IMG/VR virus record: IMGVR_UViG_3300046543_000644
Location: 1 to 59,847 of that record
Strand: one strand, 5' to 3'
DNA: 59,847 nt
Source: a virus
Part shown: positions 7,257 through 14,368 of the stretch, piece after piece
Position numbering within the stretch: the first letter of the stretch is position 1
How the letters are laid out: each line of letters starts with the position of its first letter
Translations under genes and position numbers: made by a program
The notes under the pieces: model-generated
The model's input: the letters and a program-made list of their open reading frames with translations, nothing else
The model's database searches: none
Told to the model about the DNA's origin: nothing

Positions 7257-8504
7257 GTGGCGTATGCCGAAAAGCGTGTCAGCACTGCCAAGGGAAGCAA
7301 AGGCAAAGTCTCATGGCGTGCACGCTACAAAAAGCCTGACGGATCGTGGGATAGCGAGCCTGGATTCCCGACGAAGAAGACCGCCGAGGCTTTCGGTGAC
7401 GCACAGGAAGCGGCCATTGCCGAGGGCCGGTGGATTGACCCCAAGCTTTCACAGGGAGAGTTCGGCGAGTGGACGCGCCTGTGGATGGCCTCCCGCGAGC
7501 CGCGCGGGCGCACCCGCGGCACTCGCTGGGAGAAGCTCGACGCGCACATCCTGCCGCGCTGGGAGCACACGCCCCTGGCGGCGATCAACTGGTTCGACGC
7601 CGAGAACTGGGCCAACGCGCTGCCGTGTGACGACACCACGGCGACGAAGTGCCTGAGCATCATGTCGACGATCCTCACCGGTGCCGTCGACGCCAAGCGC
7701 CTGCTCGTCAACCCGCTCGCCAACCGCCGCCGTTCGCGGCCGGCCAGCATCAAGGCCGTGCTCCAGGCGAAGGACCAGACCGAACTCTGGTCTCCGCCCG
7801 AGGTGGTGCTGCAGCTGGCGCGCCGCGCGGGGCCGCTCGACGGGATGCACATCATCACCACGGCGTTCGCCGGCGTCCGCTGGGGCGAGGGCCTGGCGCT
7901 GCGACCGGCCTCGCTGGGGACGCGGACCGAGCGGTACGACGGCGGGGAGTTCACGTGCCCGACCCTCAGCATCCTGGAGGAGGTGGCCGAGTACCAGCTG
8001 CGCGGCCCGGCGGGGGAGAAGCTCGGGCTGTTCCTCGGCATCGAGCCCCTCAAGACGCCGGAGAGCAAGCGCAGCATCGACCTGCCGCCGTTCCTCGCCG
8101 AGCTGCTGGCCGCCTACGCGGACAACGCCAAGCACGAGTTCCTGTTCTGTACCCGCGCCGGCGGCCACTGGCGCCGCGGGAACTTCGGACGCCAGGTCAT
8201 GCGCCCGGTTGCAGACGGGCGCGAAGCGCTGAAGGTGTCGAAGGGCCATGCTCCGCGCGAGGCCTGGGAGCCCATCATGCGCGGTGTCACGATGCGGGAC
8301 CTGCGGCACACCCACGACACCTACCAGGAGGAGATCGGGGTCAAGCCCGCGCTCGCCTTCGAGCAGGCCGGCCACAAGCGGCCCGGCATCAAGGCCGTGT
8401 ACCAGCACCCCACGCCGGGGATGCGGCGCGTTAGACTGGACGGGTTGCAGGAGATCTACGAGCGCGCGATGCGGACGCTCGGATGGTCGAGAGTCTGGGA
8501 GTAG
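7257..8504 (+). CDS. int: tyrosine-type site-specific integrase
   Basis: A 415-aa tyrosine recombinase that would integrate the phage at a tRNA-Val gene. The start is GTG 7257, preceded by AGGAGGA at 7244-7250. An AP2-like arm-binding N-terminus (WRARYKKPDGSWDSEPGFPT) and a SAM-like core-binding domain come first. The catalytic domain shows R208 (GVRWGEG), R350 (MRDLRHTH), the GH pair at 372-373 and nucleophile Y382 (VYQHP). The usual first His of the HxxR box is Arg347. attP begins 6 bases beyond its stop codon, the classic int-attP arrangement. Confidence 0.95.
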   Translation: MAYAEKRVSTAKGSKGKVSWRARYKKPDGSWDSEPGFPTKKTAEAFGDAQEAAIAEGRWIDPKLSQGEFGEWTRLWMASREPRGRTRGTRWEKLDAHILPRWEHTPLAAINWFDAENWANALPCDDTTATKCLSIMSTILTGAVDAKRLLVNPLANRRRSRPASIKAVLQAKDQTELWSPPEVVLQLARRAGPLDGMHIITTAFAGVRWGEGLALRPASLGTRTERYDGGEFTCPTLSILEEVAEYQLRGPAGEKLGLFLGIEPLKTPESKRSIDLPPFLAELLAAYADNAKHEFLFCTRAGGHWRRGNFGRQVMRPVADGREALKVSKGHAPREAWEPIMRGVTMRDLRHTHDTYQEEIGVKPALAFEQAGHKRPGIKAVYQHPTPGMRRVRLDGLQEIYERAMRTLGWSRVWE

Positions 8505-8510
8505 AAGTTG

Positions 8511-8776
8511 ATCTCCCAAATATCTCCCAAATGATCTCCGATTAGCCTCCCGTTGCAGGTCACAGGAGAAAAAGCGCCGCCCTTACAAGGCGGATGTCGG
8601 CGGTTCGAAACCGTCTGCGCCCACAGATTGAACAGCAGCGATGCGCCAAAGGCCCAGCTCAGGAAGGTTCTCCTGAGCTGGGCCTCTCGCTATCTCTACG
8701 CTATGACTCGCTCATCCACGGGATGTCTACGAGACGACTACGAGTGATCGTCTCCCGTTCGTCTCCCAAATGATCT
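8511..8776. other. attP: attP region with tRNA-Val 3' core and integrase arm sites
   Basis: Bases 8577-8623 reproduce the 3' part of a tRNA-Val(TAC): anticodon stem CCGCC/GGCGG around CTTACAA, variable bases, T-arm with TTCGAAA, and acceptor strand TGCGCCC plus A. No D-arm or 5' half precedes it, so it is an attachment core and not a working tRNA. Direct repeats flank it. ATCTCCCAAAT is at 8511-8521 and 8522-8532. TCTCCCAAATGATCT is at 8523-8537 and again at 8762-8776. CTCCCGTT is at 8547-8554 and 8752-8759. These look like arm-type integrase sites on both sides. The stretch 8505-8990 holds no gene. Confidence 0.88.
8650..8685 (+). terminator. perfect 15-bp hairpin downstream of the tRNA core
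   Basis: AGGCCCAGCTCAGGA (8650-8664) pairs perfectly with 8671-8685 around a 6-base loop. It follows the tRNA-Val 3' end at the distance expected for a tRNA terminator. After integration, the recreated host tRNA gene would therefore also receive a terminator from the phage, which explains how the element keeps the target functional. Confidence 0.8.
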
Positions 8777-8990
8777 TTGAGTGTGCGAACGCGAAAGCGC
8801 CTCCGACCAGCGGCGTACTGGCGGAGGCGCTCCGTACCCGGGACCAGAGGAGGGGGGTCTGTTCTCCTGAGTCCCGAGCACGATATTGGGGGCATCTTCT
8901 GGATGCCGTCGCGGTACTGCGGGGTGGGCTGGCCGCGCTCTGACCGTGGCACGTGGCCGACGGATGGGGGCTCAGATCCCTAATTCGAAC
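8777..8990. other. non-coding stretch between attP and an XRE gene
   Basis: No convincing gene is seen. A short inverted repeat, GCGCCTCCG (8800-8808) with CGGAGGCGC (8822-8830), lies just beyond the arm sites and may be a terminator. The rest probably carries the promoter for the XRE gene at 8991, but I cannot place one. Confidence 0.4.
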
Positions 8991-9410
8991 ATGCGCACGA
9001 CCGTACAGGTCGGTGTAGACGGCATCAAGATGGCGGTGATCGAAAATGGGAAGTTACATGTACAGACACAGGAGCTTGATCCAATCAGCGTTGCAGGGGT
9101 GCCCTACCGATCCGAGCGGCCGTTGACGATCCGCCGCCGCGAGCAGGTCGGAGACCGGCTTCGCAGTCTCCGCCGATGGCGAGGCCTCTCGCAACAGCGC
9201 CTCGGCGAACCCATCGGCCTGGACCGGCGATCCATCGGCGCCATGGAGAACGGCCACAGCAGCATCACAGTCGACGCTGTACTCGACCTCGCGGCCATCC
9301 TCAGAGTGCCTGCGGCCTGGCTCTTCTCCGACGACTGGGTGTGGCCGGACGGGGGTGGCGCGGAGGGTGGCGAATGGGGCGACGAGCCGCCACCGAACCG
9401 CTACCCCTGA
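8991..9410 (+). CDS. XRE-family regulator with N-terminal extension
   Basis: A 139-aa protein from ATG 8991; an in-frame ATG at 8964 is possible. The HTH at about residues 48-105 shows VGDRLRSLRRWRGLSQQRLG, LDRRSIGAMENGHSSITVDA and VLDLAAILRVPAAW. The first 45 residues and the Gly/Pro-rich tail are unlike the other XRE proteins here. It is the first gene beyond attP and seems to stand alone, so it may be an accessory regulator expressed in lysogens. Confidence 0.75.
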   Translation: MRTTVQVGVDGIKMAVIENGKLHVQTQELDPISVAGVPYRSERPLTIRRREQVGDRLRSLRRWRGLSQQRLGEPIGLDRRSIGAMENGHSSITVDAVLDLAAILRVPAAWLFSDDWVWPDGGGAEGGEWGDEPPPNRYP

Positions 9411-9549
9411 GGGCCCCCTGCGGGCAGGAGTGCGGGGCGCATCTGCAGGTCGTGCGCGCTGCTGCTTCACGCCCCTCCTTTCGGCCTTCTGAGCTTGGAC
9501 GCCTACCCGCACTGCTGACATCCAATCTCATGCGATCTGGCGGCACGGG

Positions 9550-9774
9550 TCATACGAGCCGGCTCGCCATCAGCGCCCGAACCCGGGCCCGCTGCCGCAC
9601 GATGCAGTCCCGGCACCACCTGATGTCGAACCCGCCCCCGGAGTTGGCGTCGATACAGCCGATCACCGCGGTCGGGCGCTGCTCGCCGCACGGGCCGCCG
9701 CAGTAGCGCTGGGTCGGCGACACCTCGAACACCAAGGTGGCCAGGTACGCGGCGTCAGCGGGGTTGCCGCTCAC
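9550..9774 (-). CDS. small four-Cys protein
   Basis: A 74-aa protein with Cys pairs YCGGPCGE and WCRDCIV, a likely zinc ribbon. The ATG at 9774 overlaps the upstream gene's stop by 4 bases. It ends a four-gene leftward set (9550-10548) in the accessory island between attP and the TPR regulator. Function unknown. Confidence 0.65.
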   Translation of the reverse strand: MSGNPADAAYLATLVFEVSPTQRYCGGPCGEQRPTAVIGCIDANSGGGFDIRWCRDCIVRQRARVRALMASRLV

Positions 9775-9932
9775 GCCTCGTCCCGCTGCTGGCCGGCGTC
9801 GTCAAGCAGCAGGTTCAGCTCGTCGAGGCGTCGCGTGAATGCGGGGTTGAGCTGCCCGGCGTAGGCCATGCCCATCAGGTGGTCGCGCTCGGCCTCGGGA
9901 GCCTTCTCGGTCTCGGTCTCGGTGTCGCTCAT
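9771..9932 (-). CDS. short acidic protein
   Basis: A 53-aa protein from ATG 9932 with a Thr/Glu-rich start (MSDTETETEKAPEAERDH) and a helical C-terminus ending in LDELNLLLDDAGQQ. The ATG overlaps the stop of the gene at 9929-10357 by 4 bases. Similar short proteins accompany Streptomyces mobile elements, but no function is known to me. Confidence 0.6.
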   Translation of the reverse strand: MSDTETETEKAPEAERDHLMGMAYAGQLNPAFTRRLDELNLLLDDAGQQRDEA

Positions 9933-10357
9933 GCTGCTACCCCGTATCGGTCTCGGTCTTGTTGGCTGTTCAGTGCGGCCGCCAGCCACGCCGGGGGCGA
10001 CACGATGCGCTGTTTGGGCAGGTACACCCACCTCGCCCGGTAGGCCCGGTGGAGGTATGGGAGCGGTGCGATGATCCACGACCCGGCGGTTCGCAGGGCC
10101 ACCTGAGGCGGGTAGTCGTCGCTTGACCCGGGGGAGACCAGCCAGTACATCCAGCCGCCGCGGTCGTCCAGCAGCACCGGGCCCAGCAGGGCGGAGTCAG
10201 CAGGGCGCTGGAGCAGGCGACGCAGCACCGGCATCCCGAGCGACGACGGGGTGCGGACCGCATCCCAGAGCACCCCGGCCGGCAGGGCCAGCGTGCGGTC
10301 CTCGGACTTCGGTTCCTCAGTCGAGGGCGGGGTGATCCAGGACGCGGACAAGCTCAC
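9929..10357 (-). CDS. hypothetical protein resembling a Streptomyces prim-pol-like N-domain family
   Basis: A 142-aa protein from GTG 10357, which overlaps the upstream stop (GTGA). The layout (LALPAGVLWDAVRTPSSLGM, GPVLLDDRGGWMYWLVSPGS, WIIAPLPY) resembles a Streptomyces family annotated near regulators and distantly like the N-domain of bifunctional primase/polymerases. Catalytic acidic residues are not convincing, so polymerase activity is not claimed. It is widespread in chromosomes and mobile elements, so it may be cargo. Confidence 0.6.
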   Translation of the reverse strand: MSLSASWITPPSTEEPKSEDRTLALPAGVLWDAVRTPSSLGMPVLRRLLQRPADSALLGPVLLDDRGGWMYWLVSPGSSDDYPPQVALRTAGSWIIAPLPYLHRAYRARWVYLPKQRIVSPPAWLAAALNSQQDRDRYGVAA

Positions 10358-10548
10358 GACCGGGCCCCCTGGTGGTCCGGGCAGGCCACCACAGCCCACG
10401 GCAGCCGACCGCCATCGCCGTTTCGGGTGTACACATACCCGGCGCTGGCAAATGGGCCGGTCTCGTCACCGCAGTCGATGCACGCCTTCCCGTCCTTCTG
10501 GGCGCGGGTCGGTGTGCGCTGCTCTTCCTCTGGCGCTGTGGTTTTCAC
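10354..10548 (-). CDS. small zinc-ribbon-like protein
   Basis: A 64-aa protein with CIDCGDETG and a later ACPDHQ, a CxxC...CxxH zinc-binding arrangement. It is the promoter-proximal gene of the leftward set and is divergent from the TPR regulator at 10709. Their shared 160-base gap holds GTGTGAA operator-like repeats. Confidence 0.65.
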   Translation of the reverse strand: MKTTAPEEEQRTPTRAQKDGKACIDCGDETGPFASAGYVYTRNGDGGRLPWAVVACPDHQGARS

Positions 10549-10609
10549 AGGTCGTCCCCTAAATCTGCCGATGGGTCAAGCGTCGGCATTGCCGGGTTCC
10601 AGCGGCAGG

Positions 10610-10655
10610 GTGTGAACCGTTCGGGGTGCAGTACTCAATTCACACCCCGTGTGAA
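10610..10655. promoter_or_regulatory. GTGTGAA operator repeats in a divergent promoter region
   Basis: GTGTGAA occurs at 10610-10616 and 10649-10655, and its inverse TTCACAC at 10639-10645. The last two make a perfect inverted repeat with a CCC spacer. They sit between the leftward small-gene set and the rightward TPR regulator, where autoregulation would be expected. Confidence 0.6.
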
Positions 10656-10708
10656 ATCACTTCCGCTACCGTCGTCGTACAGAACGTCACCTGACGGGAC
10701 AGCAGCTC

Positions 10709-12043
10709 ATGGAGCCGAACACCCTGCTCGATGCCCTCCTCGACGAGGCAGGCATGTCCCACGCCGGACTCGCCGCCCGCATCAACACCAACGGACGCGC
10801 CGCCGGACGCACCCTCGCCTACGACCACACCGCCGTCGGCCGCTGGATCAAAGGCCAGCGACCGCGCGGCCAAGTCCCCGACCTGATCTGCGATGTCCTC
10901 TCCCAGCGCCTCCAACGCCCACTCGGGCACGACGACATCGGCATGGGCAAGCCAGGCACCGCAGCGCCCCCGGCCGAGCTCGCGGGGTTCGTCGAACGCG
11001 CCACCGCCCTGTGGCGGTCTGACCAGCAACAGCGCCCCGACGTCCAGGCCGCGCCCGCGATCGTCGGCACCGCCGCCGTCATGCCCGTCTGGGAGTGGGA
11101 GAACCCACCCGAAGACAAGGACATCTCCCGCCCAGGCACCCCCAAGGTCGGCGGCAGCGACGTCGAGATGCTCCGGGCCGCGCGCACCCGCTACGAGCAG
11201 ATGTACCGCTCCGCCGGAGGAGTCGCCACCCGCGCCCGCATCGTCGGATTCCTCACCGGCCACACCGCCCCACTCCTGCGCGGCTCGTACACCGACGCCA
11301 CCGGCCGCCACCTCTACCGGGCCTCCGGGGGCCTCGTCGCCGTCGCCGGGATCTGCGCCTACGACTCCGACGCCCAAGGCCTCGCGCAACGCTACTTCCA
11401 CCACGCCCTGCGCCTGGCCAAAGCCTCCGGCGACCGGGCATTCGGCGGGTACGTCATCGCCTTGCTCGTCAACCAGGCCGTGTTCCTCAAGGACTACCGG
11501 CAGGCCGTCGCGTTCGCCGAAGCTGGGCTGCGCACCGCAGGCGACCAGATCAGCCCCGGGCTCGCCACCGACCTCCTCGCCATGCAGGCCAAAGCCTTCG
11601 CCCGCCTGGGCGACATCCCGGCCGCGCACAAGGCCATGGACCGCGCCGAGCAGGCTGCTGCCCGCATCCGCCCCGGCGAGGAACCACCTGAGACTGGCTA
11701 CGTCCAGCCGGGCCTGGTCGAGGCCCAACTCGCCGAGGCCCTCATCAGCCTGGAGGACTGGCACCCCGCCCGCGCCTTCGCCGAACAGGCCGTCGCCACC
11801 CAGGCCCACGCCCGCGGCAAGGTCCACCGCTTGGCCACGCTGACGACCGTCGACCTCGGCCGCGGTGAACCCGACCTCGCCGCGGCGAACGCACTCGCCG
11901 CGCTCGACCTGGCCGCCGGCATGGAGTCCCAGCGCCTCCGCGACCGGTTCGTCGCCCTCCGGGGCAAGCTCGCCGGCCACGGCTCAGCTGCCGCCCGCGA
12001 CGCCGTCGAGCAGATCGATGCATCCCTGTCCGTACCGCTCTGA
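10709..12043 (+). CDS. HTH plus TPR transcriptional regulator (AICE Reg-like)
   Basis: A 444-aa protein with an N-terminal HTH (about residues 5-70; GMSHAGLAARINTNGRAAGR then LAYDHTAVGRWIKGQRPRG) and a long helical C-terminal region of TPR-like repeats (AQRYFHHALRLAKASGD, AVAFAEAGLRTAGDQ, ARAFAEQAVATQAHARGKV). This architecture is typical of Streptomyces regulators. In actinomycete integrative conjugative elements such a regulator (Reg) stands next to a Nudix gene, as here. It probably controls its own promoter through the GTGTGAA repeats. Target genes are unknown. Confidence 0.8.
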   Translation: MEPNTLLDALLDEAGMSHAGLAARINTNGRAAGRTLAYDHTAVGRWIKGQRPRGQVPDLICDVLSQRLQRPLGHDDIGMGKPGTAAPPAELAGFVERATALWRSDQQQRPDVQAAPAIVGTAAVMPVWEWENPPEDKDISRPGTPKVGGSDVEMLRAARTRYEQMYRSAGGVATRARIVGFLTGHTAPLLRGSYTDATGRHLYRASGGLVAVAGICAYDSDAQGLAQRYFHHALRLAKASGDRAFGGYVIALLVNQAVFLKDYRQAVAFAEAGLRTAGDQISPGLATDLLAMQAKAFARLGDIPAAHKAMDRAEQAAARIRPGEEPPETGYVQPGLVEAQLAEALISLEDWHPARAFAEQAVATQAHARGKVHRLATLTTVDLGRGEPDLAAANALAALDLAAGMESQRLRDRFVALRGKLAGHGSAAARDAVEQIDASLSVPL

Positions 12044-12104
12044 CCCCGCTCGCCTGCGATAGCGTCGCCCCCACAGCACCAGGCGGCGAGATCAGGGGAC
12101 AGGC

Positions 12105-12662
12105 GTGTCGGGATCATCGGTATGGAAGAACCTCAGCGAGCACACCGTCTACGAGAACCGCTGGTTCCGGATCAACCTCGCCGACGTCGAGCTGCCCGAC
12201 GGCCGCCACCTCGACCACTACCTCATGCGTCTGCGCCCCGTCGCACTCACAGCGGCCATCAACGACCGGGACGAGGTGCTACTGCTGTGGCGGCACCGAT
12301 TCATCACCGACACCTGGGGCTGGGAACTCCCGGCCGGCGTCGTCGACGACGGCGAGACGATCCTTGAGGCGGCTGCCCGCGAACTGCTGGAAGAGACCGG
12401 GTGGCGCGCGGGCCCGCTGTACGAGCTCCTCACGGTCGAGCCCAGCAACGGCCTCACCGACGCCCAGCACCATGTCTACTGGGCTGACGGGGCGACGTAT
12501 GTCAGCGAGCCAGAGGACGGCTTCGAGTCCGAGCGCCGTGAATGGGTGCCACTGTCGCGGGTGCCGGAGCTGATCGCAAAGGGCGAGGTGAAATCCGCGA
12601 ACGCCGTCGCCGCGCTGCTCCTGCTGCATCACCAGCGGGCCGCTGGGACCAGCCCGGTCTGA
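12105..12662 (+). CDS. Nudix hydrolase, Pif-like
   Basis: A 185-aa Nudix protein from GTG 12105 with AGGGGA upstream. The Nudix box is complete at residues 78-100: G78, E84, R92, E93, E96, E97, G99. It would hydrolyse a nucleoside diphosphate derivative, substrate unknown. A Nudix protein beside a TPR regulator is the arrangement of AICEs, where pSAM2 Pif blocks redundant transfer into cells already carrying the element. Here it may give a comparable immunity or be metabolic cargo. Pif-like function is inference from family and context. Confidence 0.85.
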   Translation: MSGSSVWKNLSEHTVYENRWFRINLADVELPDGRHLDHYLMRLRPVALTAAINDRDEVLLLWRHRFITDTWGWELPAGVVDDGETILEAAARELLEETGWRAGPLYELLTVEPSNGLTDAQHHVYWADGATYVSEPEDGFESERREWVPLSRVPELIAKGEVKSANAVAALLLLHHQRAAGTSPV

Positions 12663-12693
12663 CCTGTCACCTCCGCTCTGGGATGATGTTGGC

Positions 12694-12921
12694 ATGCCCC
12701 CATCCCCAGCGACCGCCGCTGCCCTCCAGCGCGCCGTCGACGCCGCGAACGCCGCGATCCGGACGATCGTGCAGGGGTACGCGGGCGGTCGGCTCCCGGC
12801 GCCGGGGCTGCGGCCGGAGTACGACGCGGCGGTCGAGGTGTACAACGCTGCCGTCACCACGCTGCACCGGGCGCGGGAACCCGAGGACGAGCCTGCGGCC
12901 GGCCTGGTGCTTACGGCCTGA
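12694..12921 (+). CDS. small helical protein, possibly leaderless
   Basis: A 75-aa protein with long Ala-rich helices (ATAAALQRAVDAANAAIRTI, EYDAAVEVYNAAVTTLHRAR). CTGACC (12659-12664) and GATGAT (12682-12687), spaced 17 bases apart, lie 6 bases before the ATG, suggesting a leaderless transcript. It precedes a bidirectional terminator. Function unknown. Confidence 0.6.
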   Translation: MPPSPATAAALQRAVDAANAAIRTIVQGYAGGRLPAPGLRPEYDAAVEVYNAAVTTLHRAREPEDEPAAGLVLTA

Positions 12922-12944
12922 CCTTGCTGCCGCAGCATGACGAA

Positions 12945-12980
12945 TCGCCCCCGCCCGGCCGGATGGCCAAGCGGGGGCGA
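12945..12980. terminator. bidirectional terminator between convergent units
   Basis: TCGCCCCCGC (12945-12954) pairs with GCGGGGGCGA (12971-12980). It separates the rightward regulator/Nudix unit from the leftward late cassette ending at 12991, so it probably serves both directions. Confidence 0.75.
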
Positions 12981-12990
12981 AGGGGCGGTG

Positions 12991-13515
12991 CTACGGGGCG
13001 ACGACCGCCGCGCACCCGAGGGCGTCATAGCCCTCCTCGATGACGGCGAAGACGTGGTCATATGCGGCGGGGCCCTGCGGGAAGACAGCGCGCGCCTTCG
13101 GGTTCTTAGCCGCGAGCAGCACCCCGTACAGCGGGCACAGGGTCTTCTGCCGCGTCGTTGTCTGCGCCACGTCGAGACGGTGCGCCAGTGCGTCGGTGGT
13201 CCGCTGGTTCGCCGCGTTCGCGTTCTCGTTGCTCTGCACCTGGAGGTAGAGGAACACGGAGACTACGGACAGCGCGACGTCCAGCAGGACGCTGACGGCC
13301 AAGCCCCAGGTGACGCGCTTCGTGCGTCGTATCTGCCGGCCGTCGCGCTCCGCCCTCGTGGCGAGGGACACGAACTGGTTGCCGCTCTCCTCCGACAGGG
13401 CGTCGAGTTCCGCGACGATTTGCGGCGCTGCCTTCGCGAGCACCGCGAGCAGCTCCGCGGTGCTCGGCTCAGGCTTCCCGCGGTCCGGGGGAACGGCCGC
13501 GTGCTCAGTGCTCAT
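12991..13515 (-). CDS. membrane protein of the lysis region
   Basis: A 174-aa protein: helical N-terminus (TAELLAVLAKAAPQIVAEL), one membrane segment at about residues 66-92 (WGLAVSVLLDVALSVVSVFL), then a periplasmic-type domain with two Cys. It is the last gene of the leftward lysis/late set. It may act in lysis or superinfection control, but no signature family is recognised. Confidence 0.65.
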   Translation of the reverse strand: MSTEHAAVPPDRGKPEPSTAELLAVLAKAAPQIVAELDALSEESGNQFVSLATRAERDGRQIRRTKRVTWGLAVSVLLDVALSVVSVFLYLQVQSNENANAANQRTTDALAHRLDVAQTTTRQKTLCPLYGVLLAAKNPKARAVFPQGPAAYDHVFAVIEEGYDALGCAAVVAP

Positions 13516-13690
13516 CTGGGGCCTCCGGCTCCTCTGTCAGCAGCGGTGCGGCCTCGTGGCGCAGACGTTCCACCTGCACGAGCAGCTGCTCGGAGAACAG
13601 TTCCAGGCTGGCTGCCGCTGCCAGCATCTGCTCCCTCAACCGCTTCGACTCCGCGATTGGCCCGCTGCCCCCCGGACGGGGATCAGCCAT
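13505..13690 (-). CDS. small helical protein
   Basis: A 61-aa protein from ATG 13690 with a single amphipathic helix (SKRLREQMLAAAASLELFSE) and an acidic tail. Its end overlaps the next gene by 11 bases. It lies between two membrane-anchored proteins of the lysis region, which is the only clue to function. Confidence 0.6.
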   Translation of the reverse strand: MADPRPGGSGPIAESKRLREQMLAAAASLELFSEQLLVQVERLRHEAAPLLTEEPEAPDEH

Positions 13691-13694
13691 GACA

Positions 13695-14018
13695 TCAACT
13701 CCTGCGGATCGCGACCAGGGCGTCAGCCACGGCGCGGCTGGCATCTCCGATGGCCTGCGTCGACTTGGAAATCTGATCGAGGTAGACATTGCGCACCGTT
13801 TCGTTAAGGGCACCGAGGGCGGCTTGGGCTGCGTCCGCGCGCGCCGTCGCCTGCTGGAGTGCGTTCTCCAGGCGGGCCACCTCGCGGTCCCTGACCTGCA
13901 GCTCCTGCTCTCGGCTGGTCTCCCATTTCTTGGCCAGCCAGCGGGCCACGCCGAGGGATACCAGGGCGAGCAGGCCGACGGCGCCGTATTGCGTCAGTAC
14001 CTGGGTGACCGGATCCAT
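13695..14018 (-). CDS. N-anchored coiled-coil protein, lysis accessory candidate
   Basis: A 107-aa protein with a membrane helix at about residues 11-29 (YGAVGLLALVSLGVARWLA), then a charged coiled coil (EQELQVRDREVARLENALQQ) to the end. One N-terminal anchor plus a coiled coil suits a second holin, antiholin or spanin-like factor. No lipobox is present. It is separated from the holin gene at 14104-14334 by a strong terminator. Confidence 0.6.
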   Translation of the reverse strand: MDPVTQVLTQYGAVGLLALVSLGVARWLAKKWETSREQELQVRDREVARLENALQQATARADAAQAALGALNETVRNVYLDQISKSTQAIGDASRAVADALVAIRRS

Positions 14019-14068
14019 GGGCCTTCCATCTGCTCAAAATGCGGCCGCGTGGGGTCGGTGGATATACG

Positions 14069-14100
14069 AGCGCGCCCCGCCCGGGAAGGCGGGGCGCGCT
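14069..14100 (-). terminator. 13-bp perfect hairpin after the holin gene
   Basis: AGCGCGCCCCGCC (14069-14081) pairs with GGCGGGGCGCGCT (14088-14100) across a 6-base loop, 4 bases past the holin stop codon. This is the clearest terminator of the late operon; genes below it need read-through or their own promoter. Confidence 0.8.
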
Positions 14101-14103
14101 GGG

Positions 14104-14334
14104 TCAGACGGGTCGGACGGGTGCGGAGTCCTTCGGCAGCAGGGCTGCCGTGTTCGTGTTGCCGACGAAAGAGGCGAGGACGCCCTTGATGACCGCGAGG
14201 CCGGCGGGAACGGCGGCCACGGCGGCGGCCTTGAGGTCGGAGAAGTGCGTCACCCCGGAGACCATGAGGAGGCCAGCGAGGGCTTCGACATAGGTGGCGG
14301 CAGTGCGCTCGATCAGGTCGCGGAAGAACTTCAC
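14104..14334 (-). CDS. r1t-like holin
   Basis: A 76-aa protein like the phage r1t holin family common in actinophages: an N-terminal amphipathic segment with the FFRDLIERTAATYVEALAGL pattern, then two hydrophobic stretches (LMVSGV, and LKAAAVAAVPAGLAVIKGVL). Holins form membrane lesions that time lysis. It follows the endolysin gene directly and precedes a strong terminator, closing the main late transcript. Length is normal. Confidence 0.8.
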   Translation of the reverse strand: MKFFRDLIERTAATYVEALAGLLMVSGVTHFSDLKAAAVAAVPAGLAVIKGVLASFVGNTNTAALLPKDSAPVRPV

Positions 14335-14368
14335 GGGTGATCCTTTCGGGTCGGGTTGGGTTCGGCCG

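Noticed and set aside
8577-8625. Functional tRNA-Val gene
   Set aside because: Only the anticodon arm, T-arm and acceptor 3' strand are present; no D-arm or 5' acceptor strand precedes them. It is an attachment core.
9929-10357. Functional primase/polymerase
   Set aside because: Only general layout resembles prim-pol N-domains; the required acidic catalytic residues are not evident in 142 aa.
14061-14070. GATATACG motif as a plus-strand promoter, matching the one at 29201
   Set aside because: The match is short, has no -35 at a suitable distance, and here would fire into the antisense of the holin and endolysin genes.
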